A stretch of 64,000 nucleotides of DNA, taken from Tilletia caries. Taxonomy: Eukaryota; Basidiomycota; Exobasidiomycetes; Tilletiales; Tilletiaceae. How positions within the stretch are numbered: the stretch's first letter is position 1; each line of letters begins with the position of its first letter. The stretch is taken from contig JALUTQ010000001.1 in NCBI GenBank assembly GCA_032718865.1, positions 744,001-808,000 of the forward strand, written 5' to 3'. The notes under the pieces were generated by a model. It ran no database searches. It had not been told where the DNA came from and saw only the letters and a program-made list of their open reading frames with translations. The position numbers and the translations under genes are program-made. Below are positions 21,001 through 33,700 of the stretch, piece by piece.

Positions 21001-21343
21001 GACGCCGGAGGGCGATGTGGTGGTTGAAGTTCGAGAGGCTGACGGGTCATTGTGGGAAGAGCGTGTGGACAGCAACGGCAACGGAAGCGAGGAAGAAGCG
21101 GAGATCCCCACGATCCTACCGACGATCACGGCCGAGGGCAAGGTTCGGCATCATATCCGCATCGTGCGGCGGACAGGCGCGGTGAGAGCAATCGGCGGGC
21201 GTTTTGCCCGTTCTGGTGTTTCATCAGCACAAGTTGGGAAGAAGAGAAGGATCCGTATGCTCATCGTTGTCGCACTCGGTTTGTTCTTGCTTGCGGCTCT
21301 TGCGCTTTTGGTTGCGCTTTTGGCTACGCTTCATCATCGTTGA
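18075..21343 (+). CDS. GH5 steryl-beta-glucosidase/glucocerebrosidase with C-terminal membrane anchor
   Basis: Two exons: 18075-18515 and 18599-21343, phase 0, 1061 aa. The catalytic domain shows [11 protein letters not shown] near the start, the acid/base in DSMNEPN (Glu about 273) and the nucleophile in [10 protein letters not shown] (Glu about 525), then [20 protein letters not shown]. This wording matches fungal EGH1/EGCrP2-type GH5 enzymes, which remove glucose from ergosteryl glucoside and some glucosylceramides. A Ser/Ala-rich linker of over 300 residues (from about 600) interrupts the beta-sandwich-like C-terminal part. The protein ends with a hydrophobic span ([18 protein letters not shown]) and HHR, so it is probably tail-anchored. 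The ATG at 18075 is the first in frame with the GH5 start. Confidence 0.88.
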
Positions 21344-21934
21344 ATTGGACGACATATCACCTCGGACGACTACCTTTTTCTCCACCCCCCTCCCCCTCGC
21401 CCTCACCCTCACCCTTTCCACGACTCGACCTTTCCCATCACGACGTCCTCGACTTACGACATCTTGGACTCGGACCTTCTTTCGACGCATATGTACATAT
21501 TCGCCCCTTTTCGCTTTTCCGATTCCTGGACTTTTCTAGATCGACTTCGGTTCGGCACAGTCGGCGTGGACGACGATGGTGGGCAATCTACTCGGGTGAC
21601 GGAGGGTGTATGTAGGAGGGAGATCTTCTTCCCGCTCGGTGGGCCTCCTCTTACCTCTAACCCGTTCTCCCCTTCCCGTTCCCTTGCTCCTGGCGTGCGC
21701 TGTTGTGCAAGTTCTTAGTTCCCTTTGTTAGAATTCACCACGGAAAACGGGGTTTGATAAGATTAGATAGAGAAGTTTAGCCGAGGTCACATGGTGATTT
21801 AAGGTTTACGCATTTTGAGCATGCCCACTGCCCAGCATGACGCGCTGGATGTAACCTGATGAGCTTGAGGCTTTGTTCGACGACCACCACTGACCACACA
21901 CGGACCATCAACGCATTCACCCGCAACCGCAAGC
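21344..21934. other. Intergenic, 3' region of GH5 and promoter of the acyltransferase
   Basis: Pyrimidine-rich (ctccccctcgccctcaccctc) then mixed sequence; no supported gene. Confidence 0.5.
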
Positions 21935-24277
21935 ATGGCCCGCACCACCGCACCGAACTCGTCCTCCGCGCCCGACGCCGGCAGCACCACCAGCGTCACT
22001 GGCGCAAGCCTGGCATCGCTCAAGCGCGGCCCACCCCACTTCGGATATGCGTTCGACTTCATGCGCTGGGTCGGCACCACCTCCATCCACCGCTTCTTCG
22101 ACCGCATCCAAGTCGTCGGCGGAGAGGACGTACCCGCGAAGGGCCCTTTGATCATGTGAGTCAGCTCACAGCTCTCTCTCTCGCCAGTTCATTATATACG
22201 CATACTCACTGCTGGAATCTCTGCGCGTCACAGCGTCGCTTCCCATCCAGCCACGATTGTGGACACCATGATCATCACCACCTACATGCCCCACCGCCGC
22301 AAGATGCACTTCTGGGCAAAGCGCGGACTCTTCAAGCATCCCATCGCTTCCTGGCTTCTCCACAACTCTGGTCAGTGCTGGAGATCTTCGCGATTCGCTC
22401 GGGTGCCGCTGTACTGATACACCTCTCTTTTATCATTTTCTTGTCTGGCAGGCAACTTGCCCGTCGATCGGAAGACGAGGAACAACCAGAAGCTCTTTGC
22501 TTCCACTTTTCTCGCTTTGAGGAAGTCTCACGCGATCTGCCTCTTTCCCGAGGGTGAGTCCTCGTCTCAGATACCAACAATAGCTTGTGAATGAATGCTC
22601 ACAGTACAGTTCTCCGGTCCACAGGCGGCTCCTTCACCGAGCCTCATCTCCACTCCATCAAGGCAGGTGCCGCATGGGCAGCTCTCGAGTATGCCCGCTA
22701 CCTCGCCATACACAATGCCCGGCACCCAGAAGTTACCAAGGTTCAAGTCGTTCCCATCGGCATCTCCTACACAGACAAGTCCCGCCTGGGATCGTCTGCA
22801 GTCATCCAGTACGTTCTGCCCCTCCTTTTTCTGGGGGAAACCCGTTTTTTAATGTGCTGAAGAGCATTTCGATTTGCTTCCATACCAGATTCGGGCGTAG
22901 CTTCTCCATCGATGCCTACACCAAAGACTTCCTCCGCGCACAGGACGCCACGGACCCGATCGCACGAGAGACCGTCAAAGCGCTCACAGACCGGATCGAG
23001 AACGATCTGCGTTCGCTCACGATCAACGCACCCGATTGGGAAACGTTCCACGCGGCGCGTATGGCGCGGGAATTGCTGTGGCCTAAGAAGAAGAGCTTGC
23101 CACTGGAGCAGTTCCTGAATGCCTCCAATGCGTGAGTTGTTCTGCTTTTGGGCCCGTTATCAGATGTGTCATCTTTGGACGTTAGTGACATTGACATCTA
23201 TACTCCCCCTTCGACAGCATTCTCGAGCTGGTCTCAGATGACCGGTACCCGGCTCAGGAAGAGTACCTCCGCAAGCGAGCGTCCAAAGCACGCGCTGCGC
23301 TCTGCCGTCTGCAATGTCTCTGCATCGCAGCCAACACCGACCTGTGGACGCTGAACGACTTCGCAGCCGGGCTGTCCAAGCGCCGTCGTCCGACGGACAG
23401 CGTGCCCACCCCGCACGGGCCTCTACGCGCGCTTACCCGCCAGTCGATTAGTCTGAGCTGGCACTCGCTCTACCTCCTCCCGCTCCTGGCTTTGCACGCG
23501 CCTGTCCTTCTCCTCACTGGATACTTGCAGGCTACCAAGGCCAGCCATGAGGAGGAGAGCATGGCGAGTGCGAAGACGCTCGTGGCTTGGACCCTTACCT
23601 TGTTCCTCTACCTCGCCCTCTCCTTCCTCGTCGCCGTTCCCTTCCTGCTCACCCCGCCCGGATGGGTGCTGGCCGTCGTCGGACTGTTCGTGATCAACCA
23701 GGCGCTCCGGTTGACCATGCTGGGCGCATATGAGCGCGTGAAGCGCTGGACGGGCTATGCGCGTCTCTTGGCTGCTAGCATTGCGGAGCCGCTCGAGGGT
23801 TTCGCACTGACGGATTCCAGCCCTTCGGTCCGGTTGGCAGTTGAGAAAGTCTCGGTTGGGCCCGCGGTGCAGGATACGATCAACAAGGCCCTCGCGCGGA
23901 AGGGGGAGCGGAGGGGTTTGGCCAGCTGGAGGAGACCCATGCGGGCCCGGTTCGTGGGTGTCTTGCTTCGCACGCGGGCCGAGGCGCGTCAGGCTTTGCA
24001 ACTCCTCTTGGACGCGCTTGAGGATCGTGCGCATGGAGGCGATGGGAACGGCGTCTCGGCTGTGAGCACGAGTGCTTCCGAGGCTGGTGGGGAGACGGAG
24101 ACCGAGGCGGCCGTTGCTGCTGTTGCCGGTGCGGAGCGGGTCACGGATGACTTTTCTGGCAAGTCGTTCCGTGTTGGTGGATTGGCGTCGCAGTTGGATG
24201 CGGTTGACCAGATCCGGAGTCTGGGGGGCCGGCTGCGGCTCGAGTATGGCAAGCAGTACGCTTCTCAGTGGAGCTAA
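21935..24277 (+). CDS. Glycerol-3-phosphate/DHAP O-acyltransferase (GAT1/SCT1 type)
   Basis: Six exons join in frame: 21935-22155, 22234-22370, 22452-22553, 22625-22808, 22889-23131 and 23218-24277; 648 aa. Acyltransferase motif I appears as ASHPATIVDT (His and Asp spaced as in yeast GPATs), then NLPVDRK, and motif III as LFPEGGSFTEPHL followed by SIKAGAAWAALEYA. Two or more C-terminal membrane spans (LYLLPLLALHAPVLLL, TLTLFLYLALSFLVAVPFLL and a third) match the topology of fungal GPATs. It catalyses the first acylation step of glycerolipid synthesis in the ER membrane. The tail after residue about 520 is Ala/Glu-rich and variable. The ATG at 21935 is the first codon of the open frame. Confident in family, less so about substrate preference. 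Confidence 0.88.
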
Positions 24278-25191
24278 AGGGTGGATCTGATACCCCCACT
24301 CCGGACCCCTTCCAACGTTGAGGGTCTCTTGCCTAAGGCTCCGCTAGGACAAGAATCGGACGACTACCTCAAAGCATTCATCTACGATATCGAGAACCGG
24401 TTTCTCTTTTCCCTTTCGCTCTTTCGCTTTCAACATTCATCGATTTATCGCTTCAATCTTCAATCTCTCGCATACCCTTCCACTCCTTTTACCTCGCTGC
24501 GCCGCCCATCCCTGCATGCCTACCCACCTGCACCTCGCTCTCGCCTTCGCTTTCGCATTCATTACGACCCCTATAGCACACAACCCTATTGCCCCATCTT
24601 CAAGAACGCTTTCCTTCGTCGGGCCCCCGGCTTTCTCTGTCGCTCGTTCTCTCGCGCGTCTCTCTCCTTTCCCTTCGGATCATGCGAATCACTTGATGAC
24701 GCCTTTCCCCTTGAACAATCTCAGATTCGTTTCCTGCTTACCTTGCCTTGCCTATGCCCAAGGTGCCAGTCTTTCCAACTGAGAATACCGCAGAGCGCAG
24801 AGCGAGGGCGAGGGCCATCTGAATGTCTGAACATAGCGACACTGACTGTGTTGCGACTTGCGAGAACAAAAAAGTGCAGAAAGGCTCCGAGCAATTGCTC
24901 ATTCGCTGTGAGAATCGTCATCCAGTGCCCGAATCACACGACGCTGGCTCCTTCCCTTTCTTCTCGACGCCCTTATAAGCAGGAATTCTGCGCGCGCCGT
25001 TCTTCTCGCCCTCGTTGTCACCTTCGCCCTCGCCCTCGCCGTCGTTGCTGCGCTGCGGTTTTGATACCCCGGTCACCATGTGCGATGCTGGCGGCCGACT
25101 CCTGCAGCAGACCTGCTTCCCATCCACCGAAGATCACCACCATCCCGCACGTCCCACCTCCTCACACTCCCACTCCCACGTAGCAAGGACC
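24278..25191. other. Intergenic region, no supported gene
   Basis: Mixed pyrimidine-rich sequence. Open frames here have no motif. An in-frame ATG at 25078 could extend the next gene by 38 residues. Confidence 0.5.
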
Positions 25192-28100
25192 ATGGACAGC
25201 AGCGCCACCCAGCCAGCCCTCTTCCACTCCCTCTCCCACCACGCCGCATCCGTCCTCGCGCTCGCTGTCGACAGCAACGCGAACATCGCCTACTCCGCCT
25301 CCCAGTCCGAATGCATCGTCGTCTGGGACCTGGCTACGCTGCAGGAGCGTACACGTCTGAAAGGGCATACCGCCTCGGTTCTTGCGCTCGAACTTGCGCT
25401 TGATAAGGGGTGGCTCTTCTCTTCGTCGGGTGATAACACGGTCAGGATTTGGGACATTCACTCTCATTTGCCTGTCGCTGTCCTTTACCCGGCCGAGGAC
25501 AATGTGGGCGACATCTTCTCCCTCCAATGGAGTCAGCATCTTCAGACACTCTACGTCGGCTGCCAAAACACTTCCATACAGGTAAGTCCTCATCCCTCCC
25601 TTTTTCCCCCTCTTAATTTCTATCTGAAAGCTCACACCTCAATGTACACAGTGGATATCGCTCGAGTCCGTCCCAGCATCGGCAGCACTACCCGTCCCCT
25701 CCAAACCACACAAATTCTTCGACTCCGTCCCCGTCGCTCTCCAGCGCAGACGACAGCGCGAAGAAGCGCACTCCATCTACGCAGCCTCGAGCAGCCAACT
25801 CGGCTCGCCAAGCTCGCAGGACGCGAACAATAATGTGAAGGAGAAGGACAGCTCCCTCTCCTCCACCGTCGTAGCCGATTCCTCCTCCTCCCGAGCTGTC
25901 ATGCTCTCTTCCAGCGCGGACAGCGAGATCTCCCATATCCATCCTCCCAGCTCCGTCTCTTTCTCATCATCCAAATCAAAGTCGATTCCGGAGGAGGACG
26001 AAGATGAGGATGAGGACGAGGACGAGGAGGAAGGGGAGAATGTGGTCCATCTTCAATTCTCAAGCAATTGTATCGTCCCCTTCGCCCACTTCGGATACGT
26101 CTACGCCCTCGTCCTCTTCTACCCAGACCATCCCCCCGGCCAACCACACTGGCCCCACCTCCGAACGCCGAGCAACGAGCACAACCAATCAAACTCGCCC
26201 GGATCAAATAACAACAAACAACTCCCGATCCTCGCCTCGGCTTCTGGAGACGAACATATCAAACTCTGGAACTGTCTACCAGACGGCTCCCTCGTCCTCC
26301 GTGCCACTTTACACAACAAGGACTCGGACGCAGGTGGGATCCTGACCCTCGCGCACCAGCCTACCACGTTGCTTGCGGGCACGCAGGCGGGGACGATTGA
26401 TATTTGGGACCTCGAGACGCTCACCACGGTGCGCACGCTGGACGCCCATGGTGGGCATGATGTTCTCAGTTTGAGCACGTTGAGGATCGGGAATCCGGAG
26501 GGCGCGGGAGGGGGCGCGGGGGAGTATGTCTGTTTTAGTAGTGGGGCCGATGGAGGGGTGCGGAGGTGGGATGCTAAATTTGGATGTACGGCGGGTTGGA
26601 GAGCGCATGAAGGGTTGAGTTTGGCTTGTGTGCCGCTCGTGTTGGGACGGGAGGGATGCGTGCGCGTTATTACGGGTGGCTCGGACGCGCTTGTGAAGGT
26701 GTGGGATTTCCCGCCGATGAATCTTGGTTCGCTCTTGCCCGTCGCGGGTGGTGGGGCGTCGTCTTCGTTTGGTGCTGTGGGGTTGGGATCGCCCGCTGGG
26801 TCTCCGGGCACGGCGTTCTTGCGCAGGTCGGCTTCGTCCGCTTCTATCACCGCGGGACTCTCGACGCAATTCTCGTACTCGAATTTACGCCCTTCGCTCC
26901 TGTCCTCCTCCTTCTCTTCGTCCACTTCCATCATCCAGCAGCAACAGCAAGAACTAGACATCCTCCTACCCGCCCTCGCCCGCTTCGTCTCTTTCCGCAC
27001 GGTGTCCTCGGACGAGGGATGTCGGGAGGAGAGTCGGCAGTGCGCGCATTGGCTTAAAGGCTGTCTTACCCAGATGGGCGCGGAGACGATGTTGGTCCCG
27101 GGCGCGAAGGGACGGAATCCGCTTGTGTTGGCTACGTTCCGCGCGAATGCGACGGAAAGCCAGGACAAAGTGAAGGGGGCCAGGAGGAAGAAGAGGTGTT
27201 TGTTTTATGGACATTATGATGTTGTTGATGATCATTCGGGGGCGGAGGGGGCTGGAAATCATCAGCATGAGCATGGACACGGCCAGGGCCAGGGCCAGGG
27301 GCACGATGGCTTGTTGAGGAACTCCCGGAGTGGCGCTTCGACGCTTGGTGCCCATCCAAATGGCTCCCCAACTTCACCCGCCTCCCCACCAACCCCAACA
27401 AACCCTTCTACGCCCAGCTCCGAACCCTGGATCCTAACCGGTCGGGACAGCTACCTCTACGGCCGCGGGGCGAGCGACAACAAGGGCCCTACGCTCGCGG
27501 TGGCGTGTGCGGCTGCGGAGTTGTTGGCCAAGAGGGCGCTGGAGATGGATGTGGTGCTGCTTGTGGAGGGGGAGGAGGAGGTGGGTAGTGTGGGGCTTGA
27601 GGAGGCTGTTAGGAGGGCGAGGGGCCAGATTGGGGATATTGTGAGTGATTTTTTGCTCCCATTCCCCCCTTTTGCACGGGAGGGGGAACTTCCTCTATCG
27701 TCTGACCTTCATTTGATGTGGTTTTTCGCAGGACGTGATCCTGCTCTCGAACTCGTACTGGCTCGGTGAGGAGACGCCGTGTATCACCATGGGTCTGCGC
27801 GGGGTCATCCATGCGACGATTGAGATGTGCGGGCCGGATAAGGATGTGCATTCTGGTGTTGAGGGCGGGGCCTTGCGTGAGCCGATGATCGATGTGAGTC
27901 TTCTTCCCCCCTTTTGATTCCCTGCCCACTCTTTTTTCTGATTGGCTCAACGCGCGTGATTGTGGGAGATGTAGATGGTCCGACTGCTGTCGACACTCTC
28001 GAACGGGGATGAGGTCCTCATCCCGCAGTTCTACGACGCCGTCCGGCCCGTGTCCTCCGAAGAGCGTTCGGCCTTCGCGACGATTGCCAAGATGGAGCGT

Positions 28101-28835
28101 CGATACGGCCGCCAGCCCACCCCGACCACCAACACAAGCACCAATTCAAACACAAACACAAGTACGGAATCCCTCATCGCGCGCTGGTGTCGCCCCTCGC
28201 TCTCGATCCACCGTCTGGGCGTTTCGGGCTCGGGGAACTCGACGGTGATCCCGAGTAAAGTGGAGGCGGCGGTGTCGTTAAGGATTGTGCCTGATATGGA
28301 TGCGGAGAGTGTGGGGAGGGCGTTTGAAGCGCATGTTTTGGGGCAGTTTGCTACGTTCCGGTCGAGTAATCGGGCGAGGGTGAGGTTTCTTCCTGTTGCT
28401 TTACTCACCTCGAGGAGAAGGTAGAGCTGATCCGTTTTTGACTTTTGTTTGTTGGGGGGATATGTAGGTCCGGATTGATCATCGCGCCGATTGGTGGTTG
28501 GGCTCGGAGAAGGATGCGTACTCGCAGGCGCTGGCAGACTCGATTGAGGCCGAATGGGGCGAGGCGCCCGTGAGCATACGCGAAGGAGGTGTACGTATTC
28601 TCCCCCCTTCTTCTCCATCATTGCCCTCCAACTCACTCACATTCCTTTCGCACTCTGACAGTCGATCCCGGCGATGGCGCTGCTGGAGAAGGAGCTCGGC
28701 GCGCCGGCTGTGCATCTTCCCATGGGACAGAGTTCGGACAATGCGCATTTGCCGGGGGAGAGGATTCGGTTGATTAATTTGCAGCGGGGGAGGGCGGTTG
28801 TTAGGCGGTTTTTGGAGGCGTTGCCTGGGATCTGA
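25192..28835 (+). CDS. DUG2: DUG2-like WD40 plus M20 metallopeptidase (glutathione degradation)
   Basis: Six exons join in frame: 25192-25581, 25652-27640, 27732-27893, 27975-28379, 28468-28590 and 28662-28835; about 1080 aa. The N-terminal half has WD40 repeats (SECIVVWDLATLQERT, DNTVRIWDIHSH, DEHIKLWNCLPDG, AGTIDIWDLETLT, SDALVKVWDF). The C-terminal half is an M20 peptidase: first metal His and Asp in LFYGHYDVVDD, GRGASDNKGP, EE pair in LLVEGEEEVGS, DVHSGVEGG, and a final His in SSDNAHLPGE. This fusion is characteristic of Dug2, part of the Dug2-Dug3 complex that cleaves glutathione in the cytosol. A His/Gly/Gln-rich insert sits between the first metal site and GRGASDN. The acidic run EDEDEDEDEDEEE lies in the WD40 half. 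An upstream in-frame ATG (25078) is possible; 25192 has the better Kozak context (A at -3, G at +4). Confidence 0.9.
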
Positions 28836-29164
28836 GGCTGAGAAGGGTGGGGAGGGGAGGAGGAGGAGGACCGAACGACGTTTACTTTGCTTTCTTGTTT
28901 ACCCCGTGTCACATGTCACCCTCCCATACACTGACTCGCGCGCGACTCGTACCAACTTTTTCCTAATTCTATACCAAAGGCTTCCTTCATTCTATCTTTC
29001 CTTGTTCTGGTTTGGTCGTAGGAAGGCCGTGTGAGAGAAACCCGTGAGCTGGATGATATTTTGAGGAGGCGATCTAAGGAGACAAATAGAGAGAGGGGGA
29101 CCCGTTTCAAGTGACAGAGAGAGAGGGAGAGAAGAGAGGAGGTTGGTGTGGAGTGGAGTCGAGG

Positions 29165-30139
29165 TCACTGGTGTCCCTCGATGGCGCGTACGATGCTCCA
29201 GGACGCGGCTGCGGCAATGCCGCCGACGCTGAGGGTGCTGACAGCGGCCCAGGTGTAAGCGCGAGCGGAGGGGGCGCCGCCGGTGAATCTGTGCTTGACC
29301 GCGCCACTACATATGAGGGGAAGCGAATGGAGTAAGTCAGTTTATCTTCTTCACCTCCCTTCCTCATGCCAAAAAATGCAAAGAACACTCACAAGACGAG
29401 GAGGACGATGCCGGTGATGATGATAGACGCGATCAGAGCCTCTCCGACGCGAGGCCAGATCATGTATGGGATCAGGGGGACAAGGCCGCCGAGGAAGTAG
29501 GAGAGTCCGATGGTGGCTGCTGAGATGTAGGCGCGCGAGGGAGAGATGGGTTCGAGGCCGTGTCCGAGTTTGAGGAGGAAAGGGGTGAGACCGTGTTCGG
29601 GCGCCACGGCTGTTGAGATCCCAGAGGCGGAAGGGGATGCGACGGCGGGAACGGGCAGACTGTCTGATGATGGATGTTGATAATGCTGCTGTTCGACGTG
29701 TGCCAATCGTTCGGCGACCTTCTCGGCTACGTCGGAGCCAAGTCCAAAGGGCTCCAGAATGGCGGCGACCTCCCTCTTCATCTCGGCCAGACACGAGCGC
29801 GTGACGCGCTCATGAGTGGAGCGCGCCTGATTATTATAATGATCCAACTCGGCGCGTGCGGACAAGAAGCCACCGACGCCCATGGAGATGGCGCCGGAGA
29901 CGAGTTCGGCAAAGCCACCGATGACGACGAGGTGTGTTGAGCCCAGGGCGGAGAGGGCTGCTGCGAGGGCGAAGGGGACGGAGAGGCCGTCGGAGAGACC
30001 GATGATGACGTCCCGGATCAGGTCCGGGTCGAGGAAGGTCGGGTGGGAGGAGGATTGTGCGATGGATTTGTTGATGTCTTGGCAGCATCGGCCTGCGAGG
30101 TGGGAGCGGTCGCATTGGGTTGGGGTGGGCGTGGAAGTG

Positions 30140-30170
<31 letters not shown>

Positions 30171-30324
30171 GGGTTGTGTGCCAGAGGAGTGGGGTTGACT
30201 CTGAGCTTGCGGTTGCGCCATAGGTAGGGGATGCTGACTTGGGGAGGGGCACTGCGTCAGATGACGCTCCCACAGCTGTCGACGCTGTGGTGCTGGGTGC
30301 GCATGAGCAGTTGTCGCAGGGCAT
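29165..30324 (-). CDS. CCC1/VIT1-family iron/manganese transporter
   Basis: Two exons: 30324-29393 and 29306-29165, joining TTT GGC to give LLVFGAVKHRFTGG; 357 aa. The Cys/Ser/Thr-rich N-terminal 100 residues precede the conserved DLIRDVIIGLSDGLSVPFAL, GGFAELVSGAISMGVGGFLSA, the cytosolic helix with RSCLAEMKREVAAILE, then IGLSYFLGGLVPLIPYMI and a last span. The Asp and Gly-rich signature of spans 1-2 and the Glu-rich cytosolic domain are as in plant VIT1 and yeast Ccc1, which load Fe or Mn into the vacuole. It is divergent from the Kar9-like gene. Confidence 0.92.
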
Positions 30325-30731
30325 GCTAGGCAGCTGAGGGAGGGGTGCAGGTCGGTGGTGGTCAGGAAAAGCAAGGGAAGGGCAGAGAGCTGTGGCCTAC
30401 TTATACCCTCTGCACCTCATTCATTTCTTCGCCGTTTCCACCTCATTTTACGACTGCAGCATCCTCACACAATTCAGCATCTTCATACGACAACAACGTC
30501 AACACGGCTGCTCGCTATCGGCGCTCCCCTCGCTGCTATCAGTAGATAAAATGATCAGTCGCGACTCGGAAGCGAGAAGAAGGTGCAAATTGGAGAGTGG
30601 CAGCCATTCGACGCCCATCCTAGCAGAACTGCAGCAGAACGGTTGGTTGTCCAGTCTCTGTTTGGCTATTTGTCAGCAGAAACCGAGGCGGCGTTTGGAG
30701 AGCAGTCGAGCCGACAAGCTCGCTTGGGAAG

Positions 30732-33700
30732 ATGGGGTGGTCCGACCGCTCGGCTCATCGCTCATTCAACAGCCATCAGCGCGCGATCAACGCATCAACA
30801 GCGACAGCACCGACGATAGCAGCGGCAGCAGCAGACACAGCAGCAGCAGCAGCAGCGATGGAGATCAGCATCACGCCAGCAACACCAGCACACGACCAGC
30901 TGCCATTCCCATCCACCACGTTCACCTTGACCCCAGTCAGCCCAGCACCACCACCATCACCACCGCAGCATGAATCACCACCGTCACCAGGTTCAATAAC
31001 ATCAGCATCGACAACCACGATCGCACACGACCCAGCAGCAATCAACACAGCCTTCAACGACATCGCAGCAGCCATCGACAACGTACGCAGCCTGCTCTTC
31101 CACATACAAGAACAGCGGCATCTGCACTCCTTCTCAACCGTAACCACAACATCATCAGCAACAGCACCAGCAACAGCACCAGCAACAGCAACAGCAACAG
31201 CAACCGACACCCGTTCACCACCCGCATCAGTAACATCATCATCACGCACCCCACAGCAGCCATCCTCAGAGCTGGACAGGTCCATCATCCGTCTCGACTC
31301 ACAGCTCGAACACATCAGCACAAACATCCTCAACGCAGAATCACAACTCAACGCTCTCCTCACCAGCGATGATCAACAGCCAGACCAGCTCAGAGCACTC
31401 ACACGCGCACGCAGGGATAGCAGGACATCCCTCTCCTCCCTCGCCTCCTTCAACGATGCACTCCTACACACCGGCACATCCGCAACCTCATTCGACTCCT
31501 TCTCCACACACACTCCCATACAGCTCCAACAGCGCTTCCACGAAATACAACAGGACTACGTCGCCGTCACCACAGACGCAGACATGCTCAAGCGCGAACT
31601 CTCCGAGGACAAGTACCTCCTCGTCTTCCGCTCCGTCTCCGACCAGGCAGACAACATGATGACCTCCCTCCACAAGGCAATCACCCTCTCACAAGACTTC
31701 ATCAATGCCTATCGCGCATCGCAGCAACAGCAACAACAGCAGCATCAGCAGATAGCCACCTCCGCATCCCGCCTCAGCTTGGACGGCAACGACGGCCAGT
31801 CCCCCGAATCACAGCTCGAAGATCTACGCGCACTCAAGAAGACCTTCGACGTAAAGACGAGCTACTACGGCCCCGCATGCGAACAAGTCTTCCACGTCCT
31901 CGAACGCGGAATCAAGGACAAGGCAACCTCAAACGGCACCATCCTGCATCGGTACGCGGACCTCAAGATGAGGTGGAAATCCACACGCGAGGCCATCCTA
32001 CGCACCGATCGCGATCTCACCAAGATGGAACGACATCTGTGCAAGGTAATGGGTATGGCCGAGTTGCCTGCCTATTCGGCTGAGGTGCAGCAGCATTTCC
32101 GATCCGCCGGCACTTCTTCTTCTTCTGGACTCGCTTCATCGCCCGCACGAGGCAGGCAGGATTCAGCTGCCTCAGGAGCAGGAGTAGCAGGTACACCGCC
32201 CCGGCTCCATCCTAAGAGCTCACAGCGCACATTGCGACATGTCACCTCGCATCAGGCCAGCAGTGCCGATGGCAGTTTCTCCTCCTCGATCAATGCCTCG
32301 CCAGGTCCTAAGAGTCCACCCGCACCTGCCAAGCCGCCGAGGAGCGAGTTGAGGAGGGCACCCAGTTCGCAGCGCATGGCCACGGCCGGAGCTGCCAATG
32401 GAGCAGGGGCAGGAAGTGCGGCCGTGCCCATTCCGGGTCGGTACACTCCGTCCAGCGGCGGCGGAGGGGGATACAACCGCAACCAACCATCATCACACTA
32501 CAACCAGCAGCCCAGCCTGAGCTCGTCGGTTGGGAACGTCGCTCGGAACGGGGGACCACATCGGCGCTCGTTCTCTGCTTCGACAAATGAGCCCATGGCT
32601 GACGTTGGCTTTCGACGGGCTAATGTCGTGCAGGGACAGGGACAGGGGCAGGGACAGCATCCGACGATCCCCGTCCGCGCGGGCAGTCGGGCGGGCTCGA
32701 GCACACCCCTCGGAACGTCCTCGTCGTTCTCCTCGAACCCCTTCAAACACACGGGCGCCGAGTACTCGTACACCGCCGTCACCTCCGGCCGGAATCTCGG
32801 CGCCGGCGGCTTTCCGAGTCCGAGGAGGGCGCACAGTCCGACGCATCCGCCGAGCAGTTATCGGTTGACGGGGTCGACCGCTGGAAGTGTGGGTTCAGGG
32901 CCGGGGACGGCGCCGGCGCCGAGGAGCAGTAAGACGCCGCAGCCGCAGTCGCAGTCGCAGCAGTCTGGCTCTACTTTGATGAGGGCGAGTTCGAGGAATG
33001 GGGAGAGGGGTGCGTCGGAGCCTCCTGAGAATGCGCGGCCGGGCAGTCGGGCGAGTGCGAGTGGGCGGATGGGGGGATATTCGTCCGGTGCGGGTGCGGG
33101 TGTGTTCCGAGGTGGTAGTGCTGGTGCTCCCGCTCCGGCACCTGCTCACCAGGGCCGCGGCCGGGCGGATAGTCGGGCCTTTGATGACGCGATGGAAGAT
33201 CTGAGTATCGGATCGTACGAGGCTCCCCCCGCTCCGCGCTCGGCCAGTCGGACCGGGTGGGGTGCGCCTTCCGGCGGTGGTGCAGGGATGACGAGGCCGC
33301 GTCCGGCGTCGAGTATGGCAGGGTACTACTACCACCCGCCCGCTGCGCATGGACACCAGGCGAGCGATAGCCATATTCCGCGCTTGGCTGTCGGTGCGGA
33401 GTCGTCTACGAATGGCTCGTCGGGGACGACGACGGGGACGTCGAATGGGCGCAGTCCTGCGAATTCGTTCTCGAGCTTGCCGGGTAGGCCTGGGTCGTCG
33501 ATGAGTCAGACGAGCAGCTCGACGACGGGCTTCGTGGGTGCTGGTCCTGCTCCTGGACCTGGTCCTTCGCGTCTGGGCGGGGGCAGTCGGACTGGCTTCC
33601 CGCCCTCTCGGAATGGAGGAGGAGGAGGAGGAGGGGGAGGGCCGAGTCGGTTGACGATGCAGACGCCCGAACCGGTCCTTGCGGCGCAGGTGAAGAGGCT

